Assembly (NCBI RefSeq): GCF_036785885.1
Contig: NC_092326.1
Span: 186,001 to 250,000, forward strand
Direction: 5' to 3'
From: Coffea arabica
Taxonomy: Eukaryota > Streptophyta > Magnoliopsida > Gentianales > Rubiaceae
DNA: 64,000 bases
The notes under the pieces were generated by a model. The model saw only the letters and a list, made by a program, of their open reading frames with translations. It was not told the origin of the DNA and made no database searches. The position numbers and the translations under genes were made by a program. Positions 36,563-48,080 of the stretch are shown here, in pieces; within the stretch, counting starts at the first letter, position 1; every line of letters begins with the position of its first letter.

Positions 36563-39500
36563 TCACGCGCCAATCTTCAAGTTGTGCACAACATTTATCA
36601 AATTCAAACAATGTTGGAATTTGATAGTTGTCACAACCTTCGTAAGCATATCAGCAGGATTCTCCTTGGTCTGAATCTTTTGAAGTAGTATCGTACTATC
36701 TTCCAAAATCTTCCTCACAAAATGATACCGTACGTCGATATGCTTCGTCCTTGCATGATAAACTTGGTTCTTTGCTAAATGAATAGCACTCTGACTATCA
36801 CAATGAACTTTGATAGACTTCTGTCCAATTCCCAATTCATCAAGCAATCCATGAAGCCAAATTGCTTCCTTAACAGCTTCCGTAACTGCCATATACTCCG
36901 CCTCTGTAGTAGACAAAGCAACTGTTGACTGTAAGGTAGACCTCCAACTGACTGGTGCCTTAGCAAGTGTAAAAACATACCCAGTCGTTGATCGACGTGT
37001 ATCTTGATCTCCTGCGTAGTCGGAATCACAATATCCAACTACGCCTTGACCAATCTTCTCATCCCGCTCAAATACTAATCCAACATCTACGGTGTTCAAA
37101 ATATACCGTAAAATCCATTTCACAGCTTGCCAATGCTCCTTGCCAGGATCATGCATGTACCTGCTCACAACTCCAACTGCCTGTGAAATGTCGGGCCTTG
37201 TACACACCATAGCATACATCAAGCTACCCACCGCATTTGCATACGGTACCTTTGCCATATATTCTCGTTCTGCATCATTCTTTGGAGATAACGATGCACT
37301 AAACTTGAAATGAGGAGCAAGTGGAGTACTAACAGGTTTAGTCTTTTCATTCATACCAAACCTCTTTAATACTTTACTAAGATACTCTTTCTGTGTCAAA
37401 TAAAGCCTCCCCAATCTTCTATCTCTACTTATCTCCATGCCGAGAATTTTCTTGGCTTCGCCGAGATCCTTCATTTCAAACTCCCGACTAAAATGAGATT
37501 TCAATTTTTCAATCTCACCTTGATCCTTGGAAGCTATCAACATATCATCAACATAAAGAAGAAGATATATGTAGGATCCATCTCGTAGCTTGCGCAAATA
37601 TACACAATCATCATATTTGCTTCTTGTGTACCTTTGCCCCATCATAAACTTGTCAAATCGCTTATACCACTGTCTTGGAGACTGCTTCAATCCATACAAC
37701 GATTTGTCAAGCTTGCATGCCATCTTTTCTTTACCAGCAACTTTGAATCCTTCTGGCTGAGTCATGTAGATTTCCTCTTCCAAGTCACCATGTAAAAACG
37801 CAGTTTTTACATCTAATTGGACAAGTTCCAGATCCAATTGTGCTACCAAAGCCAATAAAATTCTGATGGAGGAATGTTTCACGACTGGAGAAAACACTTC
37901 GTTGTAATCAATTCCCTCCTTCTGAGCGTAGCCTTTAGCCACCAATCTTGCTTTGTAGCGAACACCAGACTTGTCAGGAAATCCTTCCTTCTTTGCATAT
38001 ACCCACTTGCATCCGATTGCCTTCTTTCCCTTTGGAAGACTGGTTAGCCTCCATGTTTGATTCTTATGAAGGGAATGTACTTCTTCATCCATTGCAATCC
38101 TCCACTTTTCTTTATCCGAACTTTGAGCTGCTTCATTGAAAGTGGCAGGAATATCAACATTTATGGTTGGGGATGCATAGGCCACTATATCAGCAAAACG
38201 AGCAGGTTTTCTGATTGTCCTCTTTGGCCTACTGGTTGCAATTGATTCATGTTGCTGTGAAAGTTCTTCAACTGGAACATTTTCTTCAGTTGATTCTTCT
38301 TCTACCATAGGAGTCCTTTCATCTACTCCGATATCCACTGCTGGTCTGATAATGCTTCTTTCAAACTCCATCTGCTTAGGAGTGCTCTCCACCTGTTGGG
38401 GAGTACTATCATTCTGCTGTACATCTACCTTTGTTAACATGGTAGATTCATCAAAGGTGACATCCCTACTGAAAACTATCTTTTTCGTTTCGGGACACCA
38501 AAGGCGATAACCTTTAATGCCTGTTGTGATCCCCATAAAGAGCGCCTTCTTCGCCCTTGGATCCAACTTTGATTCTTTAACATGATAATATGCAGTAGAA
38601 CCAAACACATGTAAGGAATCATAATCTGTACCAGGTTTTCCCGACCATTTCTCTAATGGCGTTTTGCCGCCAATAGCAGTTGATGGTAAGCGATTAACGA
38701 GGTGATTTGCATATGCTAAAGCCTCAGCCCAAAATTGTCTGCCCAACTCAGCATTGGACAACATACACCGAACTTTCTCCACCAATGTCCGGTTCATACG
38801 CTCTGCCACCCCGTTTTGCTGTGGTGTATCTCTGACTGTGAAGTGCCGAACAATGCCTTCATTTTCACAGACCTCCATGAACGGATCACTAGTGTATTCA
38901 CCTCCGTTGTCTGTTCGAAGGCGTTTGATCTTTCTTTCTGTTTGAGTTTCCACCATCTTTTTCCACTTGATGAAAATTCCTAATACTTCACTTTTCGCCT
39001 TCTTAGTATACACCCATACTCTTCGAGAGAAGTCATCGACAAAGGTAACAAAATAATTCTTGCCTCCCAAAGAAGTTGTTTTGGAAGGTCCCCACACATC
39101 AGAGTGCACATAATCCAAAATACCCTTGGTATCGTGAATTGCAGTGCCAAATTTTACCCTTGTCTGCTTTCCTTTGACACAATGCTCGCAAAAATCTAAC
39201 TTGCAAACACTGGCTCCTTTTAATAGTCCTTGATTCATCAGAAGATTCAAAGATTTTTCTCCGGCATGCCCTAAGCGCATATGCCATAATCTGGTTACTT
39301 TCAATTCTCGATCATCACTGGAAGCCACGGCCGCTACTCCAACAACTGCATTACCTTGATAGTAATACAAGTTATTATTTTTTCGGATTCCTTTCACCAG
39401 CACCAATGCACCTGAAATGATTTTCATCACTCCATTATATGCCGACACCTTGTAGCCCATTGATTCTAGTACTCCCACAGAAATGAGGTTCTTTTTCAAT

Positions 39501-40606
39501 TTTGGCACATATCGGACATCAGTTAGAATCTTAATTGATCCATCCTGATTCCTTAGCCGAATTGAACCAACCCCATTTGTTGCTAATGTGGTCTCATCTG
39601 CCGTGTAGACGACTCCACCTTCTTTTTCCTTGAAATCAAAGAACCATTCTCTATTGGACGTCATATGATGGCTACAACCTGAGTCCAATAGCCATGTACT
39701 AGAATGACCAGTAGGCATGACAGCTAATGAAAAATCTGAGTTTTGATCAATGCACTCAGATACATTTGAATCCGCAACAGCTTTTTCTTTGTCAGGTCTA
39801 CCCTTCAGTTTTGGGCAGTCCTTCTTCCAGTGCCCTTTCTCTCTGCAAAAGGCACACTCATCTTTACTTAGTCTGGCTCTTGACTTGGATCTTCTTCTCG
39901 TCCCCTTTCTCTGGTTTTGTGAGCGTCCTCTAGTTACCAGAGCTTCTGCTGCTCCATCTCTGCTATTTTGCTTGTCTTTTCTTCTGAGCTCATAGCTGTA
40001 CAGGGCAGAGCTAACTTCACTGAAGGACACCTCAGCTTTCCCATGGAGTAGAGTTGTTTCAAGATGCTCAAACTCCTCAGGAAGAGATCCCAACAACATG
40101 AGAGCCAAATCTTCGTCTTCAAATGTCACATCTAAATTCATCAGATCAGTGATTAACTGATTGAAATTAGTGATGTGATCACTTAGAGTTGTGCCAGGAA
40201 CATAAGTGAAGCGAAATAAACGCTTCTTCATGTTGAGCCTGTTCTGACAATTTTTCTTCAAGAACTTCTCCTCCAATCCAGTCCATAATTTATTTGCAGA
40301 GGTTTCTTTTGAGAACACATATTTTTGTTCCCTTGAAAGACACGATCGAATTGTACCACACGCTAAACGATTTAGCGTCCTCCATTCCTTCTCTTCAATC
40401 TCTTCTGATTTCTCTTTTTCGATGGCAATGTCTAGACCTTGATTAAAGAGCGCGTCTAGAATCTCACTTTGCCACATGCCGAAATGACCGGTACCATCAA
40501 ATGTCTCCACATTTAATTTTGTATTTGTCATAACATTTCTCGCCATAATAGATAATGACGAGCTTGTTGATGCTTGCATTGTAGATGAAGATCTACTTTC
40601 GGCCAT
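36563..40606 (-). CDS. Gag-Pol polyprotein of the Tork-type Copia element
   Basis: A 1347-residue single ORF, close to the 1328 residues of tobacco Tnt1. Order: gag (UBN2-type, about 30-210), zinc knuckle C251-C254-H259-C264, protease 'LLDSGCSHHMTS' (catalytic D308), integrase zinc domain (H442, H447, C473, C476), integrase core with D503, D566 and E602 (35 residues between the last two), reverse transcriptase (about 830-1075) with 'YVDD' at 1018-1021, RNase H with D1194, E1237 and D1260, ending about 1345. No stops, frameshifts or missing catalytic residues are seen. Made in the cytoplasm, it would package the RNA in virus-like particles and integrate the cDNA. The ATG at 40606 precedes gag directly and follows the PBS by about 115 bp. 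Confidence 0.95.
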   Translation of the reverse strand: MAESRSSSTMQASTSSSLSIMARNVMTNTKLNVETFDGTGHFGMWQSEILDALFNQGLDIAIEKEKSEEIEEKEWRTLNRLACGTIRSCLSREQKYVFSKETSANKLWTGLEEKFLKKNCQNRLNMKKRLFRFTYVPGTTLSDHITNFNQLITDLMNLDVTFEDEDLALMLLGSLPEEFEHLETTLLHGKAEVSFSEVSSALYSYELRRKDKQNSRDGAAEALVTRGRSQNQRKGTRRRSKSRARLSKDECAFCREKGHWKKDCPKLKGRPDKEKAVADSNVSECIDQNSDFSLAVMPTGHSSTWLLDSGCSHHMTSNREWFFDFKEKEGGVVYTADETTLATNGVGSIRLRNQDGSIKILTDVRYVPKLKKNLISVGVLESMGYKVSAYNGVMKIISGALVLVKGIRKNNNLYYYQGNAVVGVAAVASSDDRELKVTRLWHMRLGHAGEKSLNLLMNQGLLKGASVCKLDFCEHCVKGKQTRVKFGTAIHDTKGILDYVHSDVWGPSKTTSLGGKNYFVTFVDDFSRRVWVYTKKAKSEVLGIFIKWKKMVETQTERKIKRLRTDNGGEYTSDPFMEVCENEGIVRHFTVRDTPQQNGVAERMNRTLVEKVRCMLSNAELGRQFWAEALAYANHLVNRLPSTAIGGKTPLEKWSGKPGTDYDSLHVFGSTAYYHVKESKLDPRAKKALFMGITTGIKGYRLWCPETKKIVFSRDVTFDESTMLTKVDVQQNDSTPQQVESTPKQMEFERSIIRPAVDIGVDERTPMVEEESTEENVPVEELSQQHESIATSRPKRTIRKPARFADIVAYASPTINVDIPATFNEAAQSSDKEKWRIAMDEEVHSLHKNQTWRLTSLPKGKKAIGCKWVYAKKEGFPDKSGVRYKARLVAKGYAQKEGIDYNEVFSPVVKHSSIRILLALVAQLDLELVQLDVKTAFLHGDLEEEIYMTQPEGFKVAGKEKMACKLDKSLYGLKQSPRQWYKRFDKFMMGQRYTRSKYDDCVYLRKLRDGSYIYLLLYVDDMLIASKDQGEIEKLKSHFSREFEMKDLGEAKKILGMEISRDRRLGRLYLTQKEYLSKVLKRFGMNEKTKPVSTPLAPHFKFSASLSPKNDAEREYMAKVPYANAVGSLMYAMVCTRPDISQAVGVVSRYMHDPGKEHWQAVKWILRYILNTVDVGLVFERDEKIGQGVVGYCDSDYAGDQDTRRSTTGYVFTLAKAPVSWRSTLQSTVALSTTEAEYMAVTEAVKEAIWLHGLLDELGIGQKSIKVHCDSQSAIHLAKNQVYHARTKHIDVRYHFVRKILEDSTILLQKIQTKENPADMLTKVVTTIKFQHCLNLINVVHNLKIGA

Positions 40607-40736
40607 CTCTACAAATTATATTTAGTAGCTCCTAAATGTAGAGTAACAATAGCCCAAGAAATCTTTTCTGATGTGGAAGATCAGACCATGCTGCAACCAC
40701 AGAGCATACTAAGAAACCTCGAGCTCTGATACCAAT

Positions 40737-41239
40737 TGTTGCGGAAGCCCTACCAAAGTTAAGGTATAACGAGTAAATTATTGTACCTAAAATTGCAAAA
40801 ATGGTAATTCCCAAGAAATATTTGGTGAGGCACACTGGCCTGCTTAAGTACCAATTTTCTAGACATAATCACCTATATATGCACTTAATTGCACAATAAC
40901 TCACTACAAATATACCTACAAATATAGCTACTAAATAGACAATAAAATAGAACACCAGAATTTAACGAGGTTCGGCTAATTTGCCTACGTCCTCGGACAC
41001 TACCGACAATTTAATATTTCACTAGAAGAAATATTACAAAGAGAGAGAAGAAAGCAAGTTATTGGCTCTTGCTTGGTGTACTTGAATTGGTTTGTTTGAG
41101 AGCTATTTATAGTTCTCAAACAACCTCTCAAATGTTAAACTTAACCGATGTGGGATTTAGAAACTTAGGCCAAAGAATTCAAAGTCCTCAATTTTGGCTT
41201 GAAAAAGTCATCAATTGAGGCTTGGCTTTGAATTCAACA
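40737..41239 (-). repeat. 5' LTR of the Tork-type element
   Basis: 503 bp, adjacent to the initiator-Met PBS. Transcription of the element would start here and run towards lower coordinates. Confidence 0.9.
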
Positions 41240-44200
41240 CCTACGAAGTCAAGTGTTTGTCCTTGAGCCTTGTTGATCGTCATTGCAAAACACAGCCTTA
41301 AAGGAAATTGTGTTCTTTTAAATGGGACAGATGTGAATTCATCATCTGAGCACTCCAATGGAATCCGTGGAATAAAGACAGATTTTCCTTGGAACGATCC
41401 AGATGCAATCTCAGCATGGATAACATTGTTGTTGAACTGTTTGCATATTAATCAAGTGCCATTCGATAAGCCTTCTGTTGGATTTATGTTTCTGATCAGC
41501 ATTATAGGACAATTCCTTTTCAGCTTGAGCTCGTGCGGAGGCATCCCTTTTGGTGTTAATGAATTCAGAAAATCTTGAGTATCTCTTTGGTCTCGAGAAT
41601 CAATAGGTTGATCAAAACTGAGATATGTTTTTTTCTTCCCTGGAAATTTTTCAATCAATCTGTCATTGATCTCATGAACAAAATCATTACGCGTCATCAA
41701 GATTGCTCGATTAACAACTGCAGCTGGATTTATACTGAAGCTTTCCATGCTAGGAAAAACTACATTTATAAGTGTTTCGAGCGACGAATCATCATCAATG
41801 AATGGTATGTTCATTGATGCTGGTATATCAACCTCACCAGAACTGTTGATTTGTTGAGTTCCATTGCCAATATTGAGAAGGAATGTGCAAAAATCAGGAT
41901 CTTTGCGTGCTCTCATGTTTTGTTGAAGCCTTAATTTTGTCAGTTGTCGCCAAAGAGGAGAGTTAACAAAACTTGCATTGATGATATCTTGCTTGTGGCC
42001 TTTTGACACCACTGGTAGAGTCTGACGGAAATCACCACCGAAGACAATAATTTTTCCACCAAATGCTAAATTTGTTTGCATCAGATCCTGCAGCATCTCA
42101 TTGAATTTTTCAATTGATTTTCGCTTTGCCATAGAAGCTTCTTCCCAAATGATCAACCGTGCATTCTGAATAAGATGTGCAATGGCACTTTGTTTTCCAA
42201 CATTGCAAGTTGCAGCATCATCATCGTATAAAGGAATTTTAAATCTGGAGTGGGCAGTTCGACCTCCAGGTAAGATAGATGCTGCCACACCAGATGTTGC
42301 AGTAGCAAGGGCAATCCAACCTTTTGATCTGATTGTTGCAAGCAGAGTCTTGTATAGAAAAGTCTTACCGGTACCTCCAGGGCCATCAACAAAAAAAGCT
42401 TCTGATTTTTTGTTTAATACTGCATTCATAATTCTGTCGTAGGCTATTCTCTGGTCACCGTTTAGCTGATGCAATGCAGCAAGATCAACATCTAAGACAG
42501 GAATGCTCTTTTCACTTTCTATCTCTTTCGCGATGAGTTGTTTGATATTTCTTTGCGGAACAAAGCTGCTGAATCCGTAATCTTTCAAGGATTTTCCCAT
42601 AGATTGTAAGTAATTGTGAATAATCTGTAAGACTATCTTTTCAACATTAGCTTGGTCAATAGATTTATCTTGATGAATATCCTCAGACAAGGAATCTTGA
42701 TACTTGAGCCATATTTTTTCTGGATTTGTAGGTGTGCAGTAAGCTAAAAGGGCAGCAAATAGATGTCTTAAGGAAGATGGCATTTGATATAGAGTGGCTT
42801 CCTGAAGGCACAATTCAGCAGCGTCATCTGATTGTAGCAAACCAAGTTTATCTGCTGCTTGTTGAAATGTAGCATATGTAATCCCATCGATTGTTTTCAA
42901 TGCATGGAAAGAGGTTGGTTTCCGGATATGCATTAATAACATGCGTAAATAGTAGCGTTCTCCCTTAGATGGGTGAGTAGGAGCTAACCTGCCAATAACT
43001 TGTTTGTTTTTTCGATGATCCCATTGCTTCGTTGTCCTGTTCCAAACGAAATGTTCTGGAAATTCTGCATACAAACAGTTTAAAGACTTTGCATGATCAT
43101 CCTGCCTGTTCATTGCAAAAAATTCGGTTAACATTGTTGTTGAAGAAGTAGGATTTTGCAATAGACTTTCAAGTGGCCTATTTTCAGGAAATGCTAAAGG
43201 GTGTTTATTTTCAAGATGTACTTGAAGCAAAGTCACTGATGGATGTATTTCATTCAGATCAAATGCAAATATGCGCCACATAGCTTCAGGAGCAGATATC
43301 CATCTAGCAGCTACAAAGCTTTTAATTTCATCAAATGAGTGATCAACCTGAGTTTTATTGAGCTGATACAAGATTTTGTCATGACCTTTATATATATATT
43401 TGTAAATATACTTTACAGCTCGAACAGTTGAGCAAACTTCTACATTAAGATGACAGTTAAACTTTGATAATAGATAAGGATTATAGGGGACTACCCACCT
43501 GTTATCTAGATGATGACCACGAACTTTGACTGTTTTCTTGTCGTCGGAACGTTTGTATATAGGATATGAGTTGCTACTGTGACGTGTGGATTCATTGAAT
43601 TCTTTCGGATACTTGTCCTTGCAACCTATATTTTTTCTCATACATGGACATTTTGGATTCATTACTCCACATGGTCCATGCATCATATGCTTCACGACAA
43701 GACTATGTAAATATGGCTGATGATGACAATTAGGAAGTTCAGCACACACAATTCGATCATATGCTTGAGGGGAGTACATCTTGCTTCCTTGTTTAAGAAT
43801 GATAAGAAAATGAGCGTGTGGAAGGCCTCGTTTTTGGAATTCAATAATATACGTATATGCTGCAACCTTTCCAAAAATATGCCTCTTCGATAGCTCCTTT
43901 TTCAACATTTCTAGTTTGGCTCTAAAGACTCATGAGATCAGATCTGGACGATTCTCAACTTGATCAGTTTGTAGTAACTCATTCTTAATCTCTGGCCAAT
44001 TTTGATTGCATGTCATTGTCAAAAATATATCTGGCTTGCCATATCGCTGCACCAAAGCCATTGAATCCATATATCTACGTTTCATATCACGTGGTCCTCC
44101 AATAAATGATTGCGGCAATAAAATTCTTTTCCCAATATTTGAAGATGAAGCCTCTCCTTGAGAGATACTATCAACTATGCCTTGGTATAATTTTGTGCGC

Positions 44201-45900
44201 ATCTGGTTTCGTTTGTCAGTGTTTCGATGAAAATCAAGTCTTGTGGACTCAATTTTGACATACATATCAACCACGTACTGTTGTAGAAGTCGATCTATGT
44301 GAAGCAACATTGATCGATCATTTTCTCTGATCTGCAGCTTGTAGCAGTAATACTCTCGACATGAAACAGTTTTTCTCTTTCGTTTCATTTTTCTGATTGC
44401 TGCATATGGGGAAATAAGAAGTGTAAAGACATATAATCTTGTTTTTTGATCACCGTATAAAAAGATAACACAAAAACTTTTGGAAGTAACATAATTACCC
44501 TGATTTTCAGCATGGATAACATCATCTGCTGTTAAAGCTGAGCCAGAGAATAACACTTGCTCTCCCTGGCATGTTCTTTGTTGACAGGATGGATCATCGT
44601 TGTGTACAACTTTTTCAATTCCTGGATGCCAACCTGGTTCACCATTTGCAAATATCAAGGGATATTGTAGAGAATCATAACAGCCATAGTAATGCTTAAC
44701 GATTTGTGTTTTTCCATTTTTGCCATATACTTCAATATGCTTTGACATTAGTTGCTCAGAATCACTTGTTTCAGACCAAACACCTCCCACCTGTGAAACT
44801 GTTGGTTTATTAAAAGTTCGCTGATCAACGGATGGATTTGCTTCTAGAACAATTTTATAATCATCAAGATTGGGCAATGTTTGAAGTCCTCGAAAGAAGG
44901 CAGAATAAGGATTGACTTTCAAGATACTTTCGAGCTTACTAATGAGTGATTCAGCAAACCTGTTAGATAATGAAAGTATATTGCTTGTCTGATGATCAGT
45001 GTCAAAGAAATATAACTGAAGATTTTTTGGTTGTTCACCATCAGTAGGAATGAGCTGATTTATATAGTGATACATTTGTCCTTGGATTCGAAAAGTATAA
45101 ATTCCATTGTATGCTTTGCCAAGAGATTGATCTGTGTGGACTCCAATGGATGTAAAGGCAAATACGTTATTATAGCTTCTAACACATCGACGAAACTCTA
45201 TGGCATCTTCACTATTATCAAGATAAAGCAGCATAAGTTCTCTTGGCATCTCAGTTGGCACTAATTGAATCTCTCCAGAAGCACAGCAAAATCCTGGAGG
45301 TTCGAGATGAAAACGTTTTGCATTGCAATACTGACAGTTAGCAATTGCTGGTAATAAGCTAGGCTCAGTTGCAACAGCATCTAATGGATCCTTCTGTTTT
45401 TTCTTTTGGCGATTCCTCTTTTGATTACCTCGAGAGTCAAATGCTTTCTCTGTAGATTTCTGTCTTTTACCTTTGTTGATCATACCATCGACCATTAATA
45501 ATGATTGGCCTTGCTCTTTGCTTGTGTTGGGTAAAGTTGTCACTTCAGCTAAATCACCATCAACAGTAACAGCAAGATTATGTAATGTATATCGTAACTC
45601 ATCATCAGATCTTTCACCAGAAATTGGTACATCAAAGAGCATGGATTGAGAAATCTCGTCTGTTAAAGATATCTCAGCCACTTGCTGATTGGATTTACGT
45701 TGATCATTTCCAGAGATTTGATCAGCTACAATGGACTGGTTCATTACATTGCTAGAAATTTCACGATCATTAGAGCCAATAAAATGTTCATAATAAGAAT
45801 TAGCAGATAGAACACACCGTCTGTGCCGACCATCAGCAGACCCAACAATTTCTTGTGGAATCATATTTTCAGCGACACTAAACCCTGTAACTGCAACCAT

Positions 45901-47551
45901 ACATACACCACTACAAGGCTGATCTTTGTTTTTGCCTGTTGCAGCACGTCGCTGTCGCCGACGCCTTCTATTTTTCTCAATATATAGGTCTTCAAGAGTT
46001 CCATATTTTTTGGCTCACCCCATTATTGAGGAAGATAATAGAAATATGGCAAAGGACAACAAATTGGACCAAAAAAAAATACTATATTGACAAACAGAGC
46101 AACATTCAATGGACGACAATAAGATCAAAGCAACGAAACTAACAATAACACAGATCGCAAGAAGAACAAATAGACTCAAATTTGATGAAAGTTAGCTAAT
46201 ACCTAACTCTATTTATAATTATCAATTATAAAGATTTATATGCGCACCTTATAGCATCCATGACCTAAAGCAGCAACCTGTAAACCTAATAGCACGTTGC
46301 TGTTTCTGCTTTTCTTCCTGAAAATGAAAAGCAGTTAATACAAAATTAATACCAACAATAAGCATTGCTATAAACCAACATAGACAACAGAACGGCAATG
46401 AAAACAGAGAACAACGCTTGGAAAAACTAAAAGGAAATTATACAATAGTAAAAAATTCAATTTTAGAACGACGCCTAGCTAGCCAATTTGCATGGACAAA
46501 GATATCAGAAAAGAATCATATGCAACAGCCATTAAAGAAAAAATCGATTGCACGGAAGAATTTGGGAAGATTCTCTCAATGATAAAAACAACATAATCAC
46601 TAATATGAAAAAAAAAACCTATCCCCATGCATGTAACAGATATAGAAGAAAAAATAGCAGACTAACATGCAGCAATATATAAAGGTTGTGTATAAGACAA
46701 ACCAATATCAAATAAATCGAAAACAAAGGAAAGCGCATCAAGGTTCATGCAATAGCAAGTTTACAACAAATCAAGATTTATCAAAGGCCGCGCAATACTA
46801 AGTCTGCAAAAATCTGTCCATTATCGAAAAAAGATACTGGCTGATATGGTAAAAAGCAAAAAATAATCCCCATGCATGCAAAAATAATATGCAGAAGTAG
46901 AAGAGAACTTAAAAGAAAGAAGAAAACAAAATAACAAAAGCGACTGCAATTTTAGATAGAGCTCAGAGACCAACTAGAGCAAAAGGGAAGAATAAAAACA
47001 ACTCTGAGCAGAAAGGAAACAGAGCACTAACAAAGCAGAACAAAAGGAAACAACAAAAACGACTGCAATTTTAGATAGATTTTAGATAGATATATACAAG
47101 CCAACGTCCACTACGTCCATTTAGATGGATGGAAGCCAACATCCACTACGCCGAGCCAGCTCAACAATGACCGAACGCAGCATATGCAATGTAGCGCCAC
47201 GGAAGCACCAATAGCAGGACCCACTAAGAAGACTAAGAGCACAATGCACTAACAGCACTAAGCGCACCGACCGCAGAATAGTCACTGGCCCACCGTAGCA
47301 AAGGGCCCTAAAATTCCTGTAAATTACTGCAAGACTGTAACCAAAGAGCCCTCAGAGCACAACCCACCAAGACAGCCTAACCAAAGGCCCCTCAAATTGG
47401 TGTAAATTACCAACCGTAACCAAAGAGCCCTCAGAGCACAACCCACCAAGACAGCCTAACCAAAGGCCCCTCAAATTGGCGTAAATTACCGCAATAACCG
47501 GACCACAATTGCTACAGTAACTTGAGCTTGGTACTTTTATATCTTGTAAGA
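45901..47551 (-). other. Helitron 5' non-coding region
   Basis: Between the Rep-helicase ATG and the 5' terminus. Apart from the basic N-terminal extension (to about 46015) and the 79-bp tandem repeat, I see only low-complexity A-rich sequence with scattered CAACAAAA motifs. It presumably holds the promoter of the transposase. Confidence 0.5.
47341..47492. repeat. 79-bp tandem repeat near the Helitron 5' end
   Basis: The unit beginning CCAAAGAGCCCTCAGAGCAC starts at 47341 and again at 47420, nearly identical. A partial, diverged unit precedes it (about 47308). It lies within 210 bp of the Helitron 5' terminus. Confidence 0.8.
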
Positions 47552-48080
47552 AGTAGTCAAGCATGGAAACCTAATCATAAGTTTTTATTCAGAATTGTAT
47601 AAACCTTTCACCATCTGATCAAATAGAAAATGTTCAACTTGTACCTTAAACATGGTATATACACTAAGCATTATCTACTCCAACTTCTAAGATCCTTGAA
47701 TGCTTTAACAGAGTACTTTTGAAGCATTGAACTTGACCAGAAGATATTGAACTCTAGAAGTAATGTATATTGACAATTCTTCTTTTGAGGAAAAGGAAAT
47801 TATCAACAGTCACAAGAAAGAATTCAAAAAATTGGAACCATTTAAAATTTTCCTTGTAATACAAAAGACTATACATTAAGGGTAAATTCACAAAAGACTA
47901 AGATCCTTGTATGAAGAGTAAATATATATAGCTTGCTTAAGGGTCTGCTCTTAACTAATCTTTTGGATTTACTTTTGACTTTCAGATTTAGAAAATTTAT
48001 TTAGTACACACGGATATGGAAAATCATTATATTGGAATTTCTTTTACTAGTCTGATAGGTACAAAGAACTAACTCTTTTT
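47552..48080. repeat. Ancient local duplication, copy 1 (right flank of the Helitron)
   Basis: Aligns with gaps to about 49345-49790: shared AACCTTTCACCATCTG, AATAGAAAATGTTCA, GATCCTTGAATGCTT and AAGCATTGAACTTGA. The left Helitron flank (30848-30889) aligns to 49310-49352. No gene. Confidence 0.6.

Larger units (their letters stand above)
35976..41239 (-). mobile_element. Full-length Tork-type (Tnt1-like) Ty1/copia element, young and coding-intact
   Basis: Two 503-bp LTRs (35976-36478 and 40737-41239; TGTTGCGG...ATTCAACA on the plus strand) differ by about four substitutions by eye. A perfect 5-bp target duplication cctac lies at 35971-35975 and 41240-41244. The PBS (minus strand ATTGGTATCAGAGCT, 40722-40736) matches initiator tRNA-Met. 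The polypurine tract AAGGTGGAGATT (36479-36490, minus) abuts the 3' LTR. A single uninterrupted polyprotein fills the inside. It lies within the Helitron helicase gene. Confidence 0.95.
35793..45900 (-). pseudogene. Helitron Rep-helicase (HUH endonuclease plus Pif1-like helicase), interrupted
   Basis: Rolling-circle transposase of the Helitron. One minus-strand frame runs from the ATG at 45900 to 41240 and resumes at 35970-35793 once the Copia element and one target duplication are ignored. Seen in order: basic and zinc-like N-terminal region ('CQYCNAKRFH'), the Rep block with 'FLTMTCNQNWPEI', the HUH motif 'RGLPHAHFLI', the two-tyrosine 'KYIYKYIYKGHDK', then the helicase with Walker A 'GPGGTGKT', 'IIWEEASM', 'FGGDFRQTLPVV' and the terminal 'SHGQLYVALSRATRM'. 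Only two point breaks are seen: TGA at about 43929-43931 (after 'RPDLIS') and TGA ending the open stretch at 41452. In both places the family has Arg, encoded by CGA. A further open segment upstream ('EDLYIEKNRRRRR', to about 46015) may extend the N-terminus. Non-functional as it stands. Confidence 0.85.
30890..47551 (-). mobile_element. Autonomous-type Helitron with Rep-helicase and two RPA-like genes
   Basis: The element reads on the minus strand. Its 3' terminus is CTAG followed by T (30890-30893), with a perfect 9-bp stem hairpin at 30901-30922, the Helitron hallmark. Its 5' terminus is placed at 47551, starting TCTTACAAGATATAAAAG. The placement rests on the rule that Helitrons start TC and on a diverged copy of the target at about 49340-49360 that lacks the insertion. 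The element is 16.66 kb including a nested 5264-bp Copia element, so about 11.4 kb on its own. It carries Rep-helicase (minus), an RPA-like gene downstream on the minus strand, and an RPA-like gene on the plus strand. The 3' end is certain; the 5' end could be about 10 bp off (alternative: TATAAAAG at 47541). Confidence 0.85.

Noticed and set aside
36461..40122. Several plus-strand ORFs of 60-82 codons and out-of-frame minus-strand ORFs
   Set aside because: All are shadows of the intact Gag-Pol frame at 36563-40606.
47541..47542. Helitron 5' end at TATAAAAG
   Set aside because: It has an A before it but does not begin with TC, and it leaves ten unexplained bases relative to the empty-site duplicate. 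47551 fits better, though not with certainty.
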